DNA of 45,519 nucleotides from Sphaerobacter sp. (GTDB taxonomy: Bacteria > Chloroflexota > Chloroflexia > Thermomicrobiales > Thermomicrobiaceae), in assembly GCF_019683595.1 (NCBI RefSeq), contig NZ_JADGHZ010000009.1, positions 1 through 45,519 of the forward strand, in the 5' to 3' direction. Positions 8,551-16,804 of the stretch are shown here, piece after piece. The notes beneath the pieces were generated by a model. The model did no database searches and was not told where the DNA came from. It saw only the letters and a list, made by a program, of their open reading frames with translations. The number at the start of each line of letters is the position of its first letter. Position 1 is the stretch's first letter. Both the position numbers and the translations under genes were made by a program.

Positions 8551-10259
8551 GGCTGCTTCGCGAGGCGCTCGTAGCGGATGGTGTGCTCCGGGTGGGCGAA
8601 GTCCGTCTCCTTGCCGACCAGCTTGTCGGAGTGCGCGATGTCGTACTGCCCGTTGTAGACCGGGATCCAGACGGCCTCGTCCATCAGCGTGCGGTAGATC
8701 TCGCGGTAGAGCCCGAGCCGCTGCTCGGTGTCGGTCGTGCCGATAGCCTGCTGCGCCTTCTGCTCCAGATCCTGGTTGCAGTACCACGGCCAGTTCCAGC
8801 CGCCGGGCACCGCCGCGACGCAGGAGAGGATCGGCGTGTAGAAGTCGTCCGGATCGGGGTAGTCCTGGATCCAGCCCAGCCCGCCGGACCAGACCAGCGG
8901 CACCTTACCCTCGGTCCCACCGTCGGCGATCACCGTGCTGGCGGCCAGTGTCTGGACCTGGACCTGAACGCCGATCTTGCTCAGATCCTGCTGGAACGAC
9001 TCACACAGCTTCGGCTGCGGTTCGACCGCGATGCACTCCATGGTGGTGGAAAACCCGTTCGGGTAGCCGGCATCGGCCAGGAGTTGCCGCGCCTGGTCCG
9101 GGTTGTATTCGTATCCCTGGTAGTCCTGATCGTAGCCGGGCATCAGCGGCGGCAGGATCTGGTTGGCCACCGTGCCGCGCCCACCCAGCAGCCGGATGAT
9201 GCGCTCCTTGTCGATGGCCATGTTCATCGCCCGGCGCACCTGGACGTTGTCGAAGGGCTTCATCTGCGTGTTCATGGTGATGTAGATCGTGCTCACCTGC
9301 GGCGCGCTGGTGAGCCGACCTTGCCAGGCATCGTCGTCCTTGATCCGGGCGAACTCGGCCGCCGGAATCGGGTCGCCCATCGAGTCGATCTCGCCCCGCT
9401 CCAGCCGCAGCAGCGCGACCTCGGGCTCGACGCCGACCTGGATGACCACCTGATCGAGGTAGGGCAGGCCCTCAAAGAAGTAGTTCGGATTGCGCTCGAA
9501 GGTCAGTTGCCGGCCGGCGATCCACTCGCGGAAGAGGAAGGGGCCGGTGCCCACCGGGTTGTGGCCGAAGTTCTCGCCCAGCCGCTCGACTTCCTCTTTC
9601 GGCACGATGAAGGCGAAGTTGAGCGCCATCTTGTTGCCGAAGGTGACATCGGGCGATTCCAGAGTGAACTCGATCGTCCGCGGGTCGACCACCCGGATGC
9701 CCGAGACGGAGTCCGCCTTGCCGTCGATGAAGTCCTGAGCACCGGCAATTCCGGTGTAGAAGCCGGAGCCGGGGCTCTTGGTCTGCGGGTCGAGCACACG
9801 GGTGATGGAGTACGCCACGTCGTCGGCCGTCACCTCGCGGCCGTTGTGGAAGGTGACGCCCTGGCGCAGCCGGAAGGTGTAGACCGTCGCGTCGAGGCTC
9901 ACCTCGGGCATCGACTCGGCCAGCCGCGGCTGGAGGTTGGTCGTGTCGTCGTAGTCGAGCAACCCGTCGAAGACCATCTTCTCGGCCGGCCAGTTGGTCC
10001 AGTCGTAGCCCACGGCCGGGTCCAGGGTAGCGAGGTCGTCCTTGTAGGCGATGGTAAGCGTGCCCCCGCGCGGGATGTCGCCGCCGGCGGAGGGCGGGTT
10101 GCCCCCGGGCTCCGGCTGCGTTGCCTGCGGTGGGGACGTTCCCTGATCGGCTGGGCCGAGTTCGGAGGCACCGCCGCCACCGCAGGCAGCCAGCACGACG
10201 GAGACGAGGATCGACAGCACGATCGCGCGGAGCGTGACGGGCCGACGGGATGGGTGCAC
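8547..10259 (-). CDS. Extracellular solute-binding lipoprotein, family 5 (DppA-like)
   Basis: Captures peptides or related solutes outside the cell and feeds the adjacent permeases. 570 residues: a signal peptide with lipobox LAAC (lipidated Cys26), a Gly/Pro/Gln-rich linker to about residue 65, then the family 5 core with LDPAVGYDW, LRQGVTFHNGREVTADDVAYS and VRRAMNMAIDKERI. GTG start at 10259 preceded by GGAGGAGG. First gene of the dppA-dppC-dppB-fmdA operon, with a near-consensus promoter 170 bp upstream and the next gene overlapping its stop. The ligand is unknown; formamidase in the operon suggests an amide-bearing solute (inference). Confidence 0.94.
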   Translation of the reverse strand: MHPSRRPVTLRAIVLSILVSVVLAACGGGGASELGPADQGTSPPQATQPEPGGNPPSAGGDIPRGGTLTIAYKDDLATLDPAVGYDWTNWPAEKMVFDGLLDYDDTTNLQPRLAESMPEVSLDATVYTFRLRQGVTFHNGREVTADDVAYSITRVLDPQTKSPGSGFYTGIAGAQDFIDGKADSVSGIRVVDPRTIEFTLESPDVTFGNKMALNFAFIVPKEEVERLGENFGHNPVGTGPFLFREWIAGRQLTFERNPNYFFEGLPYLDQVVIQVGVEPEVALLRLERGEIDSMGDPIPAAEFARIKDDDAWQGRLTSAPQVSTIYITMNTQMKPFDNVQVRRAMNMAIDKERIIRLLGGRGTVANQILPPLMPGYDQDYQGYEYNPDQARQLLADAGYPNGFSTTMECIAVEPQPKLCESFQQDLSKIGVQVQVQTLAASTVIADGGTEGKVPLVWSGGLGWIQDYPDPDDFYTPILSCVAAVPGGWNWPWYCNQDLEQKAQQAIGTTDTEQRLGLYREIYRTLMDEAVWIPVYNGQYDIAHSDKLVGKETDFAHPEHTIRYERLAKQP

Positions 10260-10427
10260 GGGACCGCTCCTCCTCCAGATTCACCTCGGCACCCAAGGAT
10301 CCCCGCCCGAAAGGCTCGCGCAGCCGGCGCCGCCAGCCGGATCGATCCCTGTGCACCGGGCGACTCCACCTCTGCTCTCTCGCGCCGACGTTCAGTGTCT
10401 CGCTCTGGTCTCCGGATTACGCATGTG

Positions 10428-10456
10428 AGTATAGAAGCGCGCTAAGGTTGTGTCAA
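10428..10456 (-). promoter_or_regulatory. Near-consensus sigma-70 promoter of the dppACB-fmdA operon
   Basis: On the minus strand TTGACA (10451-10456), a 17-base spacer and TATACT (10428-10433). Transcription should begin near 10421, leaving a leader of about 160 nt. A second TTGACG lies immediately upstream, giving TTGACG-CA-TTGACA in tandem. Confidence 0.7.
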
Positions 10457-10481
10457 TGCGTCAATATCAGTCGCTTCCCGC

Positions 10482-10497
10482 CGGAATCGGCATTCCG
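10482..10497. promoter_or_regulatory. Dyad CGGAAT-N4-ATTCCG, possible operator
   Basis: A perfect six-base dyad with a four-base centre located about 26 bp upstream of the -35 box of the dppA promoter, in the gap between two divergent genes. The position suits an activator site. No regulator gene is adjacent. Confidence 0.35.
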
Positions 10498-10666
10498 ATA
10501 GCAATCTCCGCTCCGGCACGGGCCGGACGAGGCTCCCGCGGGCGCCAGTGCTCCTGGCCGTAGCCTCCCGCCGCCACACGGTGACAGGCTTGGGTTCGGG
10601 TGGTACATCGGCGCCGGATGACCGGACCATCACCTGCGTCGCGCGGGCGTGAAGGGAGGGGATGCT

Positions 10667-11449
10667 GTGTCGGAGCAGCCGAGCGGGAGACTCGCGGGCA
10701 AGGTAGCCATCATCACGGGAGCCGGGTCGGGGATTGGGCGCGCCATGGCGCTCCTGTTCGCCCGTGAGGGCGCGACGGTCGTGGCGGCAGGCCGCACCCC
10801 GGCGTCGATCGAGGAGACGGTGGCGATGATCCGGTCCGAGACGGGGCGGGAAGCGCTCGCCGTTGTGGCCGACGTCGCCGTCCCGGCCGACGTTGAGCGC
10901 ATGGTGCGAGAGACGGTGGAGCGCTTCGGGCGCATCGACATCCTGTGCAACAACGCGGGGATCGGCAGCAGCAAGGACGTGGTCGCCGTCGAGCCGGACG
11001 AGTGGGATCAGGTCTTCGCCGTCAACGTGCGCGGGGTCTACCTGGGCTGCAAGTACGCACTGCCGCACATGCTGGCCCAGGGCGGCGGGGCGATCATCAA
11101 CACCGCGTCCGTGCTCGCCCTGGTCGGCGCGCCGGAGCGGGCGGCCTACTGCGCCAGCAAGGGGGCGGTGGTGGCGCTCACCAAGCAGATCGCGGTGGAG
11201 TACGCGGACCGCGGGATCCGCTGCAACTGCCTCTGCCCGACGACCGTCGACACGCCGTGGGTGGACCGGCTGCTGGCCGCAGCACCCGACCCGGCGGCGC
11301 GACGGCGGGCGCTGGAGGAGCGGCAGCCGATGGGCCGGCTCGCCACCGCCGAGGAGGTGGCCGCCGCCGCGCTCTACCTCGCGTCAGACGACGCGGCTTT
11401 TGTCACCGGAACCGCGATGGTCATCGATGGTGGGCTCTCCGCCCGCTAG
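10667..11449 (+). CDS. Short-chain dehydrogenase/reductase (SDR)
   Basis: NAD(P)-dependent oxidoreductase of the classical SDR family, resembling 3-oxoacyl-ACP reductases and sugar or alcohol dehydrogenases. 260 residues from the GTG at 10667, chosen because AAGGGAGGGG lies just upstream; another GTG at 10649 would include that ribosome-binding site in the coding part. Motifs: TGAGSGIG (17-24), NNAG (95-98), catalytic Ser148 and YCASK with Tyr161 and Lys165, and the C-terminal GTAMVIDGG. First of four co-directional genes (SDR, small unknown, VOC protein, ilvD). Substrate not predictable. Confidence 0.93.
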   Translation: MSEQPSGRLAGKVAIITGAGSGIGRAMALLFAREGATVVAAGRTPASIEETVAMIRSETGREALAVVADVAVPADVERMVRETVERFGRIDILCNNAGIGSSKDVVAVEPDEWDQVFAVNVRGVYLGCKYALPHMLAQGGGAIINTASVLALVGAPERAAYCASKGAVVALTKQIAVEYADRGIRCNCLCPTTVDTPWVDRLLAAAPDPAARRRALEERQPMGRLATAEEVAAAALYLASDDAAFVTGTAMVIDGGLSAR

Positions 11450-11563
11450 CGGGGAAAGGCACACGACACGGTGGCAGCGGGTCTGCAGAGCGATCGGCAC
11501 GGAGACGCGACACCGATCGGGCGCCTGCACCGGCCTGCCGGGAGACCCCGGCCACGAACCCGG

Positions 11564-11908
11564 ATGGCGCCGGCAACGGAAGGGATCACCGTGGTCCGCT
11601 GGCTGCACCACCGTGAGCGGACAACCGACGGCGTGGTCGAGTGGTACGAGAACCTGGACTACGGCCGCAGCCGCCGGCCGCGCCCACAGTGGATCGCCCT
11701 CGACGAGGAGTCGGTGACCAACCTGGCGCGCTGCGCACGGCTCGAATTCCGCGGCGACTGGCTGAAGGACGACCCGGCGCGCCCGTTCGCGGTCCGTATC
11801 CACTATGATATGCAGGGCGAGCGAATTCAGACGTTCGACGGACCGAGCGTGCGCCGGCTCTACGGCCGCTTGCGCGAGTGGACCGTACCGGATCGAAAAG
11901 CTCGCTGA
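11564..11908 (+). CDS. Small uncharacterised protein
   Basis: I do not recognise the family. About 114 residues from the ATG at 11564, or 105 from the GTG at 11591, which has GGAAGGG about six bases upstream and may be the true start. It is charged and tryptophan/tyrosine-rich (VRWLHHRERTTDGVVEWYEN, RRPRPQWIALDEES, FAVRIHYDMQGERIQTF), with alternating polar/hydrophobic stretches suggesting a small beta-rich soluble protein, and no signal peptide or membrane segment. It lies 115 bp after the SDR and 81 bp before the VOC gene on the same strand. Codon use looks like that of its neighbours, which supports a real gene. Confidence 0.6.
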   Translation: MAPATEGITVVRWLHHRERTTDGVVEWYENLDYGRSRRPRPQWIALDEESVTNLARCARLEFRGDWLKDDPARPFAVRIHYDMQGERIQTFDGPSVRRLYGRLREWTVPDRKAR

Positions 11909-11989
11909 CCGCACCCGCCCGAGCCCGACTCAGGAGCCGGGCCACGACCGACGCGCCGGTGCACCGGCGAGCACGAAGGGAAATGACTG

Positions 11990-12388
11990 ATGTCCGACAC
12001 CGGATCTGCGCGACTGGATGCGACCGCCAACCACGTCGCCCTGCGCGTGCGCGACCTCGACGCGGCGCTGCGCTTCTACCGGGACCTGATCGGCCTGCCG
12101 GTCACCCGCACGGGGAAGACGCCCGGCAACGAGGACTCGGTCTGGCTCCCAGGCCTCCAGTTGATCCATGACCCGAACCTCACCGCGGAGGCAGGCGGCC
12201 GGCTGGACCACCTGGCGCTGGGCGTCATGAACATCGAGGAGGTCTGCCAGCGGCTCGACGAAGCGGGGTTCGAGGCGGATACCCCCTTGCAGCACCGCAC
12301 GGCTGCGCAGGTCGGCCGCCCGCTCATGATGGCGTTCTACCGCGACCCGGAAGGCAACCGCGTCGAACTGCTGCGCTACGACGACTAG
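11990..12388 (+). CDS. VOC-fold glyoxalase/dioxygenase-like protein
   Basis: 132-residue vicinal-oxygen-chelate fold protein, the size of one glyoxalase I-type chain with two beta-alpha-beta-beta-beta units. The first unit starts TANHVALRVRDLDAALRFY with a probable metal His, the second LDHLALGVMNIEEVCQRL, and the end FYRDPEGNRVELLRY carries the usual C-terminal metal Glu. Members act as lactoylglutathione lyases, dioxygenases, epimerases or resistance proteins; the sequence alone does not decide. ATG with GAAGGG upstream. Co-directional with the SDR and ilvD. Confidence 0.88.
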   Translation: MSDTGSARLDATANHVALRVRDLDAALRFYRDLIGLPVTRTGKTPGNEDSVWLPGLQLIHDPNLTAEAGGRLDHLALGVMNIEEVCQRLDEAGFEADTPLQHRTAAQVGRPLMMAFYRDPEGNRVELLRYDD

Positions 12389-12528
12389 CCCGAGCCGATC
12401 GCGTGCTCGGGGACGGGCGACGGGACGCGCCTTGGCCCGTCGCGACGCCGGCCAGCACACGAGGCGGACCTGTCACGTTCGGCTGAGAGGGATTCATCCC
12501 AGGATTCATCGCAGGGGAGGGACGCAGG

Positions 12529-14226
12529 ATGGTCGAGACGCCGACTACCGTGGACCTGCGGCACAAGAGCCGCACGATTGTTGAGGGGCGCGACCGCGCC
12601 GGGGCGCGTGCCATGCTGCGGGCCACCGGCCTGACCGACGAGGACTTCCGCAAGCCGGTCATCGGCGTGGCGCACTCCTGGATCGAGACGATGCCCTGCA
12701 ACCTCGGGCTGCGGCGCCTGGCACAGCACGTCAAGCGCGGCATCCGCGACGCGGGCGGGGTGCCGATGGAGGTCAACACCGTCGCCATCAGCGACGGCGT
12801 GACGATGGGCACCCAGGGGATGAAGGCCTCCCTGATCAGCCGCGAAGTGATCGCCGACTCGATCGAGCTGGTCGGCCGGGGCCATATGTTCGACGCCATC
12901 GTCATCCTGGCGGCCTGCGACAAGACGCTGCCCGGCTCGGCCATGGCGCTGATCCGACTCGACATCCCGGGCTTCATCCTCTACGGCGGCACCATCGCCC
13001 CCGGTCACTTCCAGGGCCGCGACGTGACGGTCCAGGATGTCTACGAGGCGATCGGCGCCAACGCGGCCGGGAAGATGAGCGACGCCGACCTGCTGGAGCT
13101 GGAGCGCGTCGCCTGCCCCGGAGAGGGCGCCTGCGGCGGGCAGTACACCGCCAACACAATGGCCATGGCGATCGAGGCCCTGGGGCTCTCCCCGGTCGGG
13201 TTCGGCTCCTGGCCGCAGGCCGACCCGGGCAAGAACGAGATCGCCTACCAGGCAGGTCGCCTGGTGGTCGAACAACTCGAGCGCGGCCTGAAGCCGAGCG
13301 ATATCCTGACCCGCGAGGCCTTCCTCAACGGCATCGCCCTGGCGGCCGGCACGGGCGGGTCGACCAACATCGTGCTCCACTTCCTGGCCATGGCGCGCGA
13401 GGCCGGCATCCCCCTCACTATCGACGACTTCAATCCCGTGAGCGAGCGGACGCCGATCATTGCGGACCTCAAGCCGTCCGGCAAGTACACGGCGGTCGAC
13501 GTCCACCGGGCGGGCGGCACGCAGCTCATCATCAAGCGGCTGATCGACGGCGGCTATATGGACGGCAGCCAGCTCACGCCGAGCGGGCGCACGCTGGCCG
13601 AGGAAGTGGCGAACGCGACCGAGACCCCCGGCCAGCAGGTGATCCTGACGCCGGAGACCGCCAAGCAGCCCACCGGCGGGCTGGTGATCCTGAAGGGCAA
13701 CCTGGCGCCCGAGGGCGCGGTGATCAAGGTGGCCGGAACCGGCCGCACCCGGCATGAGGGCCCGGCGCGCGTCTTCGACTGCGAAGAAGACGCGATGGCG
13801 GCCGTCACCAGCCAGCAGATCCGTCCCGGCGACGTGGTAGTCATCCGCTACGAGGGGCCGCGCGGCGGCCCGGGTATGCGCGAGATGCTCGGCGTGACCG
13901 CGGCGCTCGTGGGCGAGGGGCTGGGCGAGTCGGTCGCGCTGCTGACCGACGGCCGCTTCAGCGGCGCCACGCGCGGCTTCATGATCGGGCATGTCGCGCC
14001 GGAGGCGGCGGTCGGTGGCCCCATCGCCGCGCTCCGCGACGGCGACATCATCACCATCGACACCGCGGCGCGCACGCTCGACGTTGCGCTGACCGACGAG
14101 GAGATCGCCGCCCGCATGGCCGAGTGGACGCCACCCCCGCCACCGTCGGGCACTGGCGTCTTCGCCAAGTACGCCGCGCTCGTCTCCTCCGCCTCCGAGG
14201 GCGCGATCATGCAGCCGCGGTGGTGA
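12529..14226 (+). CDS. ilvD: Dihydroxy-acid dehydratase
   Basis: Dehydrates 2,3-dihydroxy-3-methyl-butanoate/pentanoate to the 2-oxo acids in valine and isoleucine synthesis, using an Fe-S cluster and Mg. 565 residues, normal for IlvD. Cluster cysteines are visible in MPCNLG (Cys57), ACDKTLPG (Cys130) and [16 protein letters not shown] (Cys196, Cys202); the C-terminus has [17 protein letters not shown] and [14 protein letters not shown], both typical. The ADS/KDG-dehydratase paralogues of sugar pathways are related, but these motifs fit IlvD best. ATG with GGGGAGGGA upstream. No other branched-chain gene is adjacent, and I see no T-box leader in the 140 bp before it. Confidence 0.95.
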   Translation: MVETPTTVDLRHKSRTIVEGRDRAGARAMLRATGLTDEDFRKPVIGVAHSWIETMPCNLGLRRLAQHVKRGIRDAGGVPMEVNTVAISDGVTMGTQGMKASLISREVIADSIELVGRGHMFDAIVILAACDKTLPGSAMALIRLDIPGFILYGGTIAPGHFQGRDVTVQDVYEAIGANAAGKMSDADLLELERVACPGEGACGGQYTANTMAMAIEALGLSPVGFGSWPQADPGKNEIAYQAGRLVVEQLERGLKPSDILTREAFLNGIALAAGTGGSTNIVLHFLAMAREAGIPLTIDDFNPVSERTPIIADLKPSGKYTAVDVHRAGGTQLIIKRLIDGGYMDGSQLTPSGRTLAEEVANATETPGQQVILTPETAKQPTGGLVILKGNLAPEGAVIKVAGTGRTRHEGPARVFDCEEDAMAAVTSQQIRPGDVVVIRYEGPRGGPGMREMLGVTAALVGEGLGESVALLTDGRFSGATRGFMIGHVAPEAAVGGPIAALRDGDIITIDTAARTLDVALTDEEIAARMAEWTPPPPPSGTGVFAKYAALVSSASEGAIMQPRW

Positions 14227-14236
14227 GCGACGTCAG

Positions 14237-14327
14237 GCGTCATACGTCATGCGTCCTACTCCCCTCTCCCCTGGTGGGCTCCGTCCGAGAGGGGCCGGGG
14301 GTGAGGGGGACGCATGACGTATGACGC
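14237..14327. repeat. Perfect 20-bp inverted repeat enclosing a family B hairpin
   Basis: Arms at 14237-14256 (GCGTCATACGTCATGCGTCC) and 14308-14327 are exact reverse complements. Between them sits a loop-type family B element (CCCCTCTC at 14261-14268 with GAGAGGGG at 14287-14294). The whole lies in the convergent gap between ilvD and the methyltransferase, beginning 10 bp after one stop codon and ending against the other. It can fold into a very stable cruciform and probably ends transcription from both sides. Confidence 0.8.
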
Positions 14328-14328
14328 A

Positions 14329-15144
14329 TCACTCCCCCGGCTTGCGCAGCACGTACACGGTCGGACACAGCTTGCCGAGCATCTGGTAGATACCCCAGAC
14401 GGCACCGGCTAGTTCCGCCTCGTAGCGCTCACGCCCGAAGCGCTGCACCAGGTCTTCCTCGCGACGGCGCATCCGCGCCACCTGGAGCAGGTCCTCGAGC
14501 ATCTGGTGATCGCCATCCTCGATCCAGCGCTCGCGCCACTCGCTGTCGATGGGATCCCGCTGCTCGATCACGAACCCCACCTGCCGGGCGGTCCCTTCAA
14601 AGGTCGTCGGGGACATGTTCTCGGGCACCATGGCGAGCGCGGTATAGAGGCGCGCCGCCTCCCGCAGCTCCATCTTGTCCGTCGCGAAGGTCTGATAGAC
14701 CAGCATCCGGCCGCCCGGCACGAGGACGCGGTGGCACTCGGCCAGGCTGGCGGGCAGGTTGACGTGGTTGAGCACGTCCCGGCACCAGATGGCCGCGATC
14801 GATCCGCTTTCGATCGGCATGTCCTCCATCCCGGCCTGGTGGACCGTGATCCGGTCGGCCAGCCCGGCCTCGGCGACACGCCGGTGTGCCCGCTCAATGT
14901 GGAGCGGCACCGGGTCGATCGCGACGGCCCGGCAGCCGAAGCGCCGAACGAGTTCGACCGCGTAGATGGCATCCCGGCAACCGGCATCAAGGACCGTGTC
15001 GTCCGTCCCGACACCAAAGCCGGCGAACACGTCGTACAGCATGTCGGCGCCGCGTGGCTTCAGGCTCGTCCCGAACGCTTCCTGGAACTCCGGGTCGACC
15101 CGACCCCAGAAGTCGCCGTAAAGCTCCTCAACGGTGGTGGTCAC
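14329..15144 (-). CDS. Class I SAM-dependent methyltransferase
   Basis: Transfers a methyl group from S-adenosylmethionine to an unidentified small molecule. 271 residues; motif I is VLDAGCRDAIYAVEL (about 50-64), an unusual version in which Arg replaces a glycine of the common GxGxG loop, followed by the acidic AIDPVP, a motif II-like IAAIWCRDVLNHV and the post-motif VLVPGGRMLVY. This order matches UbiE/type 11-like enzymes. ATG start; only a weak ribosome-binding site. It stands alone on the minus strand, with repeats on both sides. Confidence 0.85.
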   Translation of the reverse strand: MTTTVEELYGDFWGRVDPEFQEAFGTSLKPRGADMLYDVFAGFGVGTDDTVLDAGCRDAIYAVELVRRFGCRAVAIDPVPLHIERAHRRVAEAGLADRITVHQAGMEDMPIESGSIAAIWCRDVLNHVNLPASLAECHRVLVPGGRMLVYQTFATDKMELREAARLYTALAMVPENMSPTTFEGTARQVGFVIEQRDPIDSEWRERWIEDGDHQMLEDLLQVARMRRREEDLVQRFGRERYEAELAGAVWGIYQMLGKLCPTVYVLRKPGE

Positions 15145-15250
15145 GGCTGACTCCCGTTCAGTGCCTGTGTCCGGGTGATGAACGTTGAGGGATTAACCTC
15201 GTCTACCCGCCAGCAACCCGCTCCCGCGCGCATGTCATCCTGAGCGCCAT

Positions 15251-15360
15251 GTCATCCTGAGCGCAGCGAAGGATCTCTCCGGTGCGTGGCCGCTCCCGCG
15301 CGAGATCCTTCGCTGCGCCGGGGGCGGCTGGCCGCCGCCCCCGGCTCCGCTCAGGATGAC
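15251..15360. repeat. Compound inverted repeat, family C
   Basis: GTCATCCTGAGCG at 15251-15263 is matched by its complement near 15348-15360; AGCGAAGGATCT pairs with AGATCCTTCGCT (15303-15314); and a third hairpin GGGGGCGGC/GCCGCCCCC lies inside at about 15319-15341. A partial direct copy, CATGTCATCCTGAGCGC, lies just upstream. Similar intergenic elements are common in diverse bacteria; function unknown. Confidence 0.7.
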
Positions 15361-15480
15361 AGCGATCGAGCGAGGGTGTTGGTTCCGATGGAGCACGGTA
15401 TGTCGTCCAACTCCACAACCTATCCGCCCAACCCAAGCCACGGCAGGAGCGCCGGCATCGTCCGTCCCCGGTAAGCCGCT

Positions 15481-15506
15481 CCCCTCTCCCAACGTTGGGA
15501 GAGGGG
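15481..15506. repeat. Perfect 26-bp palindrome, repeat family B
   Basis: Identical to the palindrome at 5118-5143 and followed by CCGGGGGTGAGGGC. It lies 35 bp beyond the carbamoylase stop codon, a suitable place for a terminator. Confidence 0.85.
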
Positions 15507-15540
15507 CCGGGGGTGAGGGCCGTTCTCAGTCGATGCGGTG

Positions 15541-16776
15541 TTAGGCGCCGGCAAGGCGCAGGGTGGCGCCGAGGAGGACATTGACGCCGGCCTCGATGTC
15601 CTCCGGGGTCGAGTACTCCTTCTCGGCGTGGCTCAGCCCGCCCTGGCTGCGCACGAAGATCATCCCCGCCGGGCTCACGTCGGCCACGTACTTGGCGTCG
15701 TGCCCGGCGCCCGACCAGAGCCGCCGGTTCGGCAGCCCGAGCGCGTCGATCGCCTCCTGCACCGCCTGCACCACCTCCGGCGCGAAGGGCGTAGCCTCGC
15801 TGGTCCAGAAGCGGTCGACCGTCGCTTCCACCTTGCCCGCCTCGGCGATCTCGGCCACCTGCTGGCGGAAGCGCTCGACCATCGCCTCCAACGTCGCCGG
15901 GTCCGGATGCCGCAGGTCCACGCTGAAGACCACCCGGCCGGGGATGGTGTTGATGGTGTTCGGTTCGACCCGCATCCGCCCGACGGTGCCGACGGCGACG
16001 TCATCCTGCCCTCGGGCCAGCCGGTCGACGGCGTCGATGATGCGCGCGGCGGCCACCAGCGGATCGCGGCGCAGGCGCATCGGCGACGGCCCGGCATGGT
16101 CCGACTGGCCGATGACCGTCACCTCCATCCAGGTGATGCCGACGATCCCCTCGACCGCACCGACGGGCACCCCGGCGTCCTCCAGCACCGGTCCCTGCTC
16201 GATGTGGAGCTCCAGATAGGCCGCGGCGCGACCGGGGCGGTTGGCCTCCTCGCCCAGGTAGCCGATGCGGCGCAGTTCGTCCTCGAAGCGCAGCCCGTCC
16301 GCGTCCTGGCGATCGTAGGCGTACTCGCGGGTGAAGCGGCCCGTGACCACGCCGGAAGCCAGCATGGCTGGCTCGAAGCGGACGCCTTCCTCGTTGGTCC
16401 AGTTGATGACCTCGATCGGGTGACGGGTGGCGATGCCGTGGTCGTTGAGCGTGCGCACCACCTCGAGGGCACCAAGCACACCCAGCACCCCGTCGAAGCG
16501 GCCGCCCAGGCGCACGCTGTCGCAGTGCGAACCGAGCTGGACGGGTGGGAGATCCTCACGCCCGTCGCGGCGACCGACCATGTTGCCCAAGTCGTCGACG
16601 CGCACGCTTAACCCGGCCTCGGTCATCCACTGCCGGAGCAACTCACGCCCGGCGCGGTCCTCATCGCTCAGCGCCAGCCGGGTCACGCCACCGCCCGGCG
16701 TCGCGCCGATCTCGGCCATGCGCTGCAAGCTCGCGTGCAACCGGTCAGCCTGGATGCGAATCCCACTCCAGTCCAT
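15541..16776 (-). CDS. M20-family N-carbamoyl-L-amino-acid hydrolase / allantoate amidohydrolase
   Basis: Zn/Mn-dependent cytoplasmic amidohydrolase that removes a carbamoyl or ureido group, releasing ammonia and CO2. 411 residues from the ATG at 16776, which has GGGAGGG upstream. Metal-site motifs: GSHCDSV (His84), GGRFDG (Asp95), WTNEEGVRF (Glu129/130), LELHIEQGPVLE and the C-terminal GAGHDAKYVA. These separate the hydantoinase/carbamoylase subgroup from plain M20 peptidases. It starts 28 bp after the Fe-S oxidoreductase stop and is probably transcribed with it. A hydantoinase pair lies 12 kb away, so a role after hydantoin ring opening is possible; allantoate or beta-ureidopropionate are alternatives. 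Confidence 0.9.
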   Translation of the reverse strand: MDWSGIRIQADRLHASLQRMAEIGATPGGGVTRLALSDEDRAGRELLRQWMTEAGLSVRVDDLGNMVGRRDGREDLPPVQLGSHCDSVRLGGRFDGVLGVLGALEVVRTLNDHGIATRHPIEVINWTNEEGVRFEPAMLASGVVTGRFTREYAYDRQDADGLRFEDELRRIGYLGEEANRPGRAAAYLELHIEQGPVLEDAGVPVGAVEGIVGITWMEVTVIGQSDHAGPSPMRLRRDPLVAAARIIDAVDRLARGQDDVAVGTVGRMRVEPNTINTIPGRVVFSVDLRHPDPATLEAMVERFRQQVAEIAEAGKVEATVDRFWTSEATPFAPEVVQAVQEAIDALGLPNRRLWSGAGHDAKYVADVSPAGMIFVRSQGGLSHAEKEYSTPEDIEAGVNVLLGATLRLAGA

Positions 16777-16804
16777 CCGATCCCTCCCGCTTTCAGCGCG
16801 GCCG

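Larger units (their letters stand above)
10260..10666. other. Divergent intergenic region between dppA and the SDR gene
   Basis: Carries the minus-strand dppA promoter (10428-10456) and a dyad at 10482-10497. I found no convincing plus-strand promoter for the SDR gene and no small gene. Confidence 0.6.
15145..15540. other. Gene-free 396 bp stretch with two repeat families
   Basis: No gene. It holds a compound inverted repeat of the CATCCTGAGCG kind (15251-15360) and a perfect family B palindrome (15481-15506). It lies between the methyltransferase start and the 3' end of the carbamoylase, so any methyltransferase promoter would be close to 15150-15230; I see none that is convincing. Confidence 0.75.

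Noticed and set aside
12389-12528. T-box or leader-peptide attenuator before ilvD
   Set aside because: No T-box consensus, no terminator/antiterminator pair and no run of branched-chain codons; only a normal ribosome-binding site.
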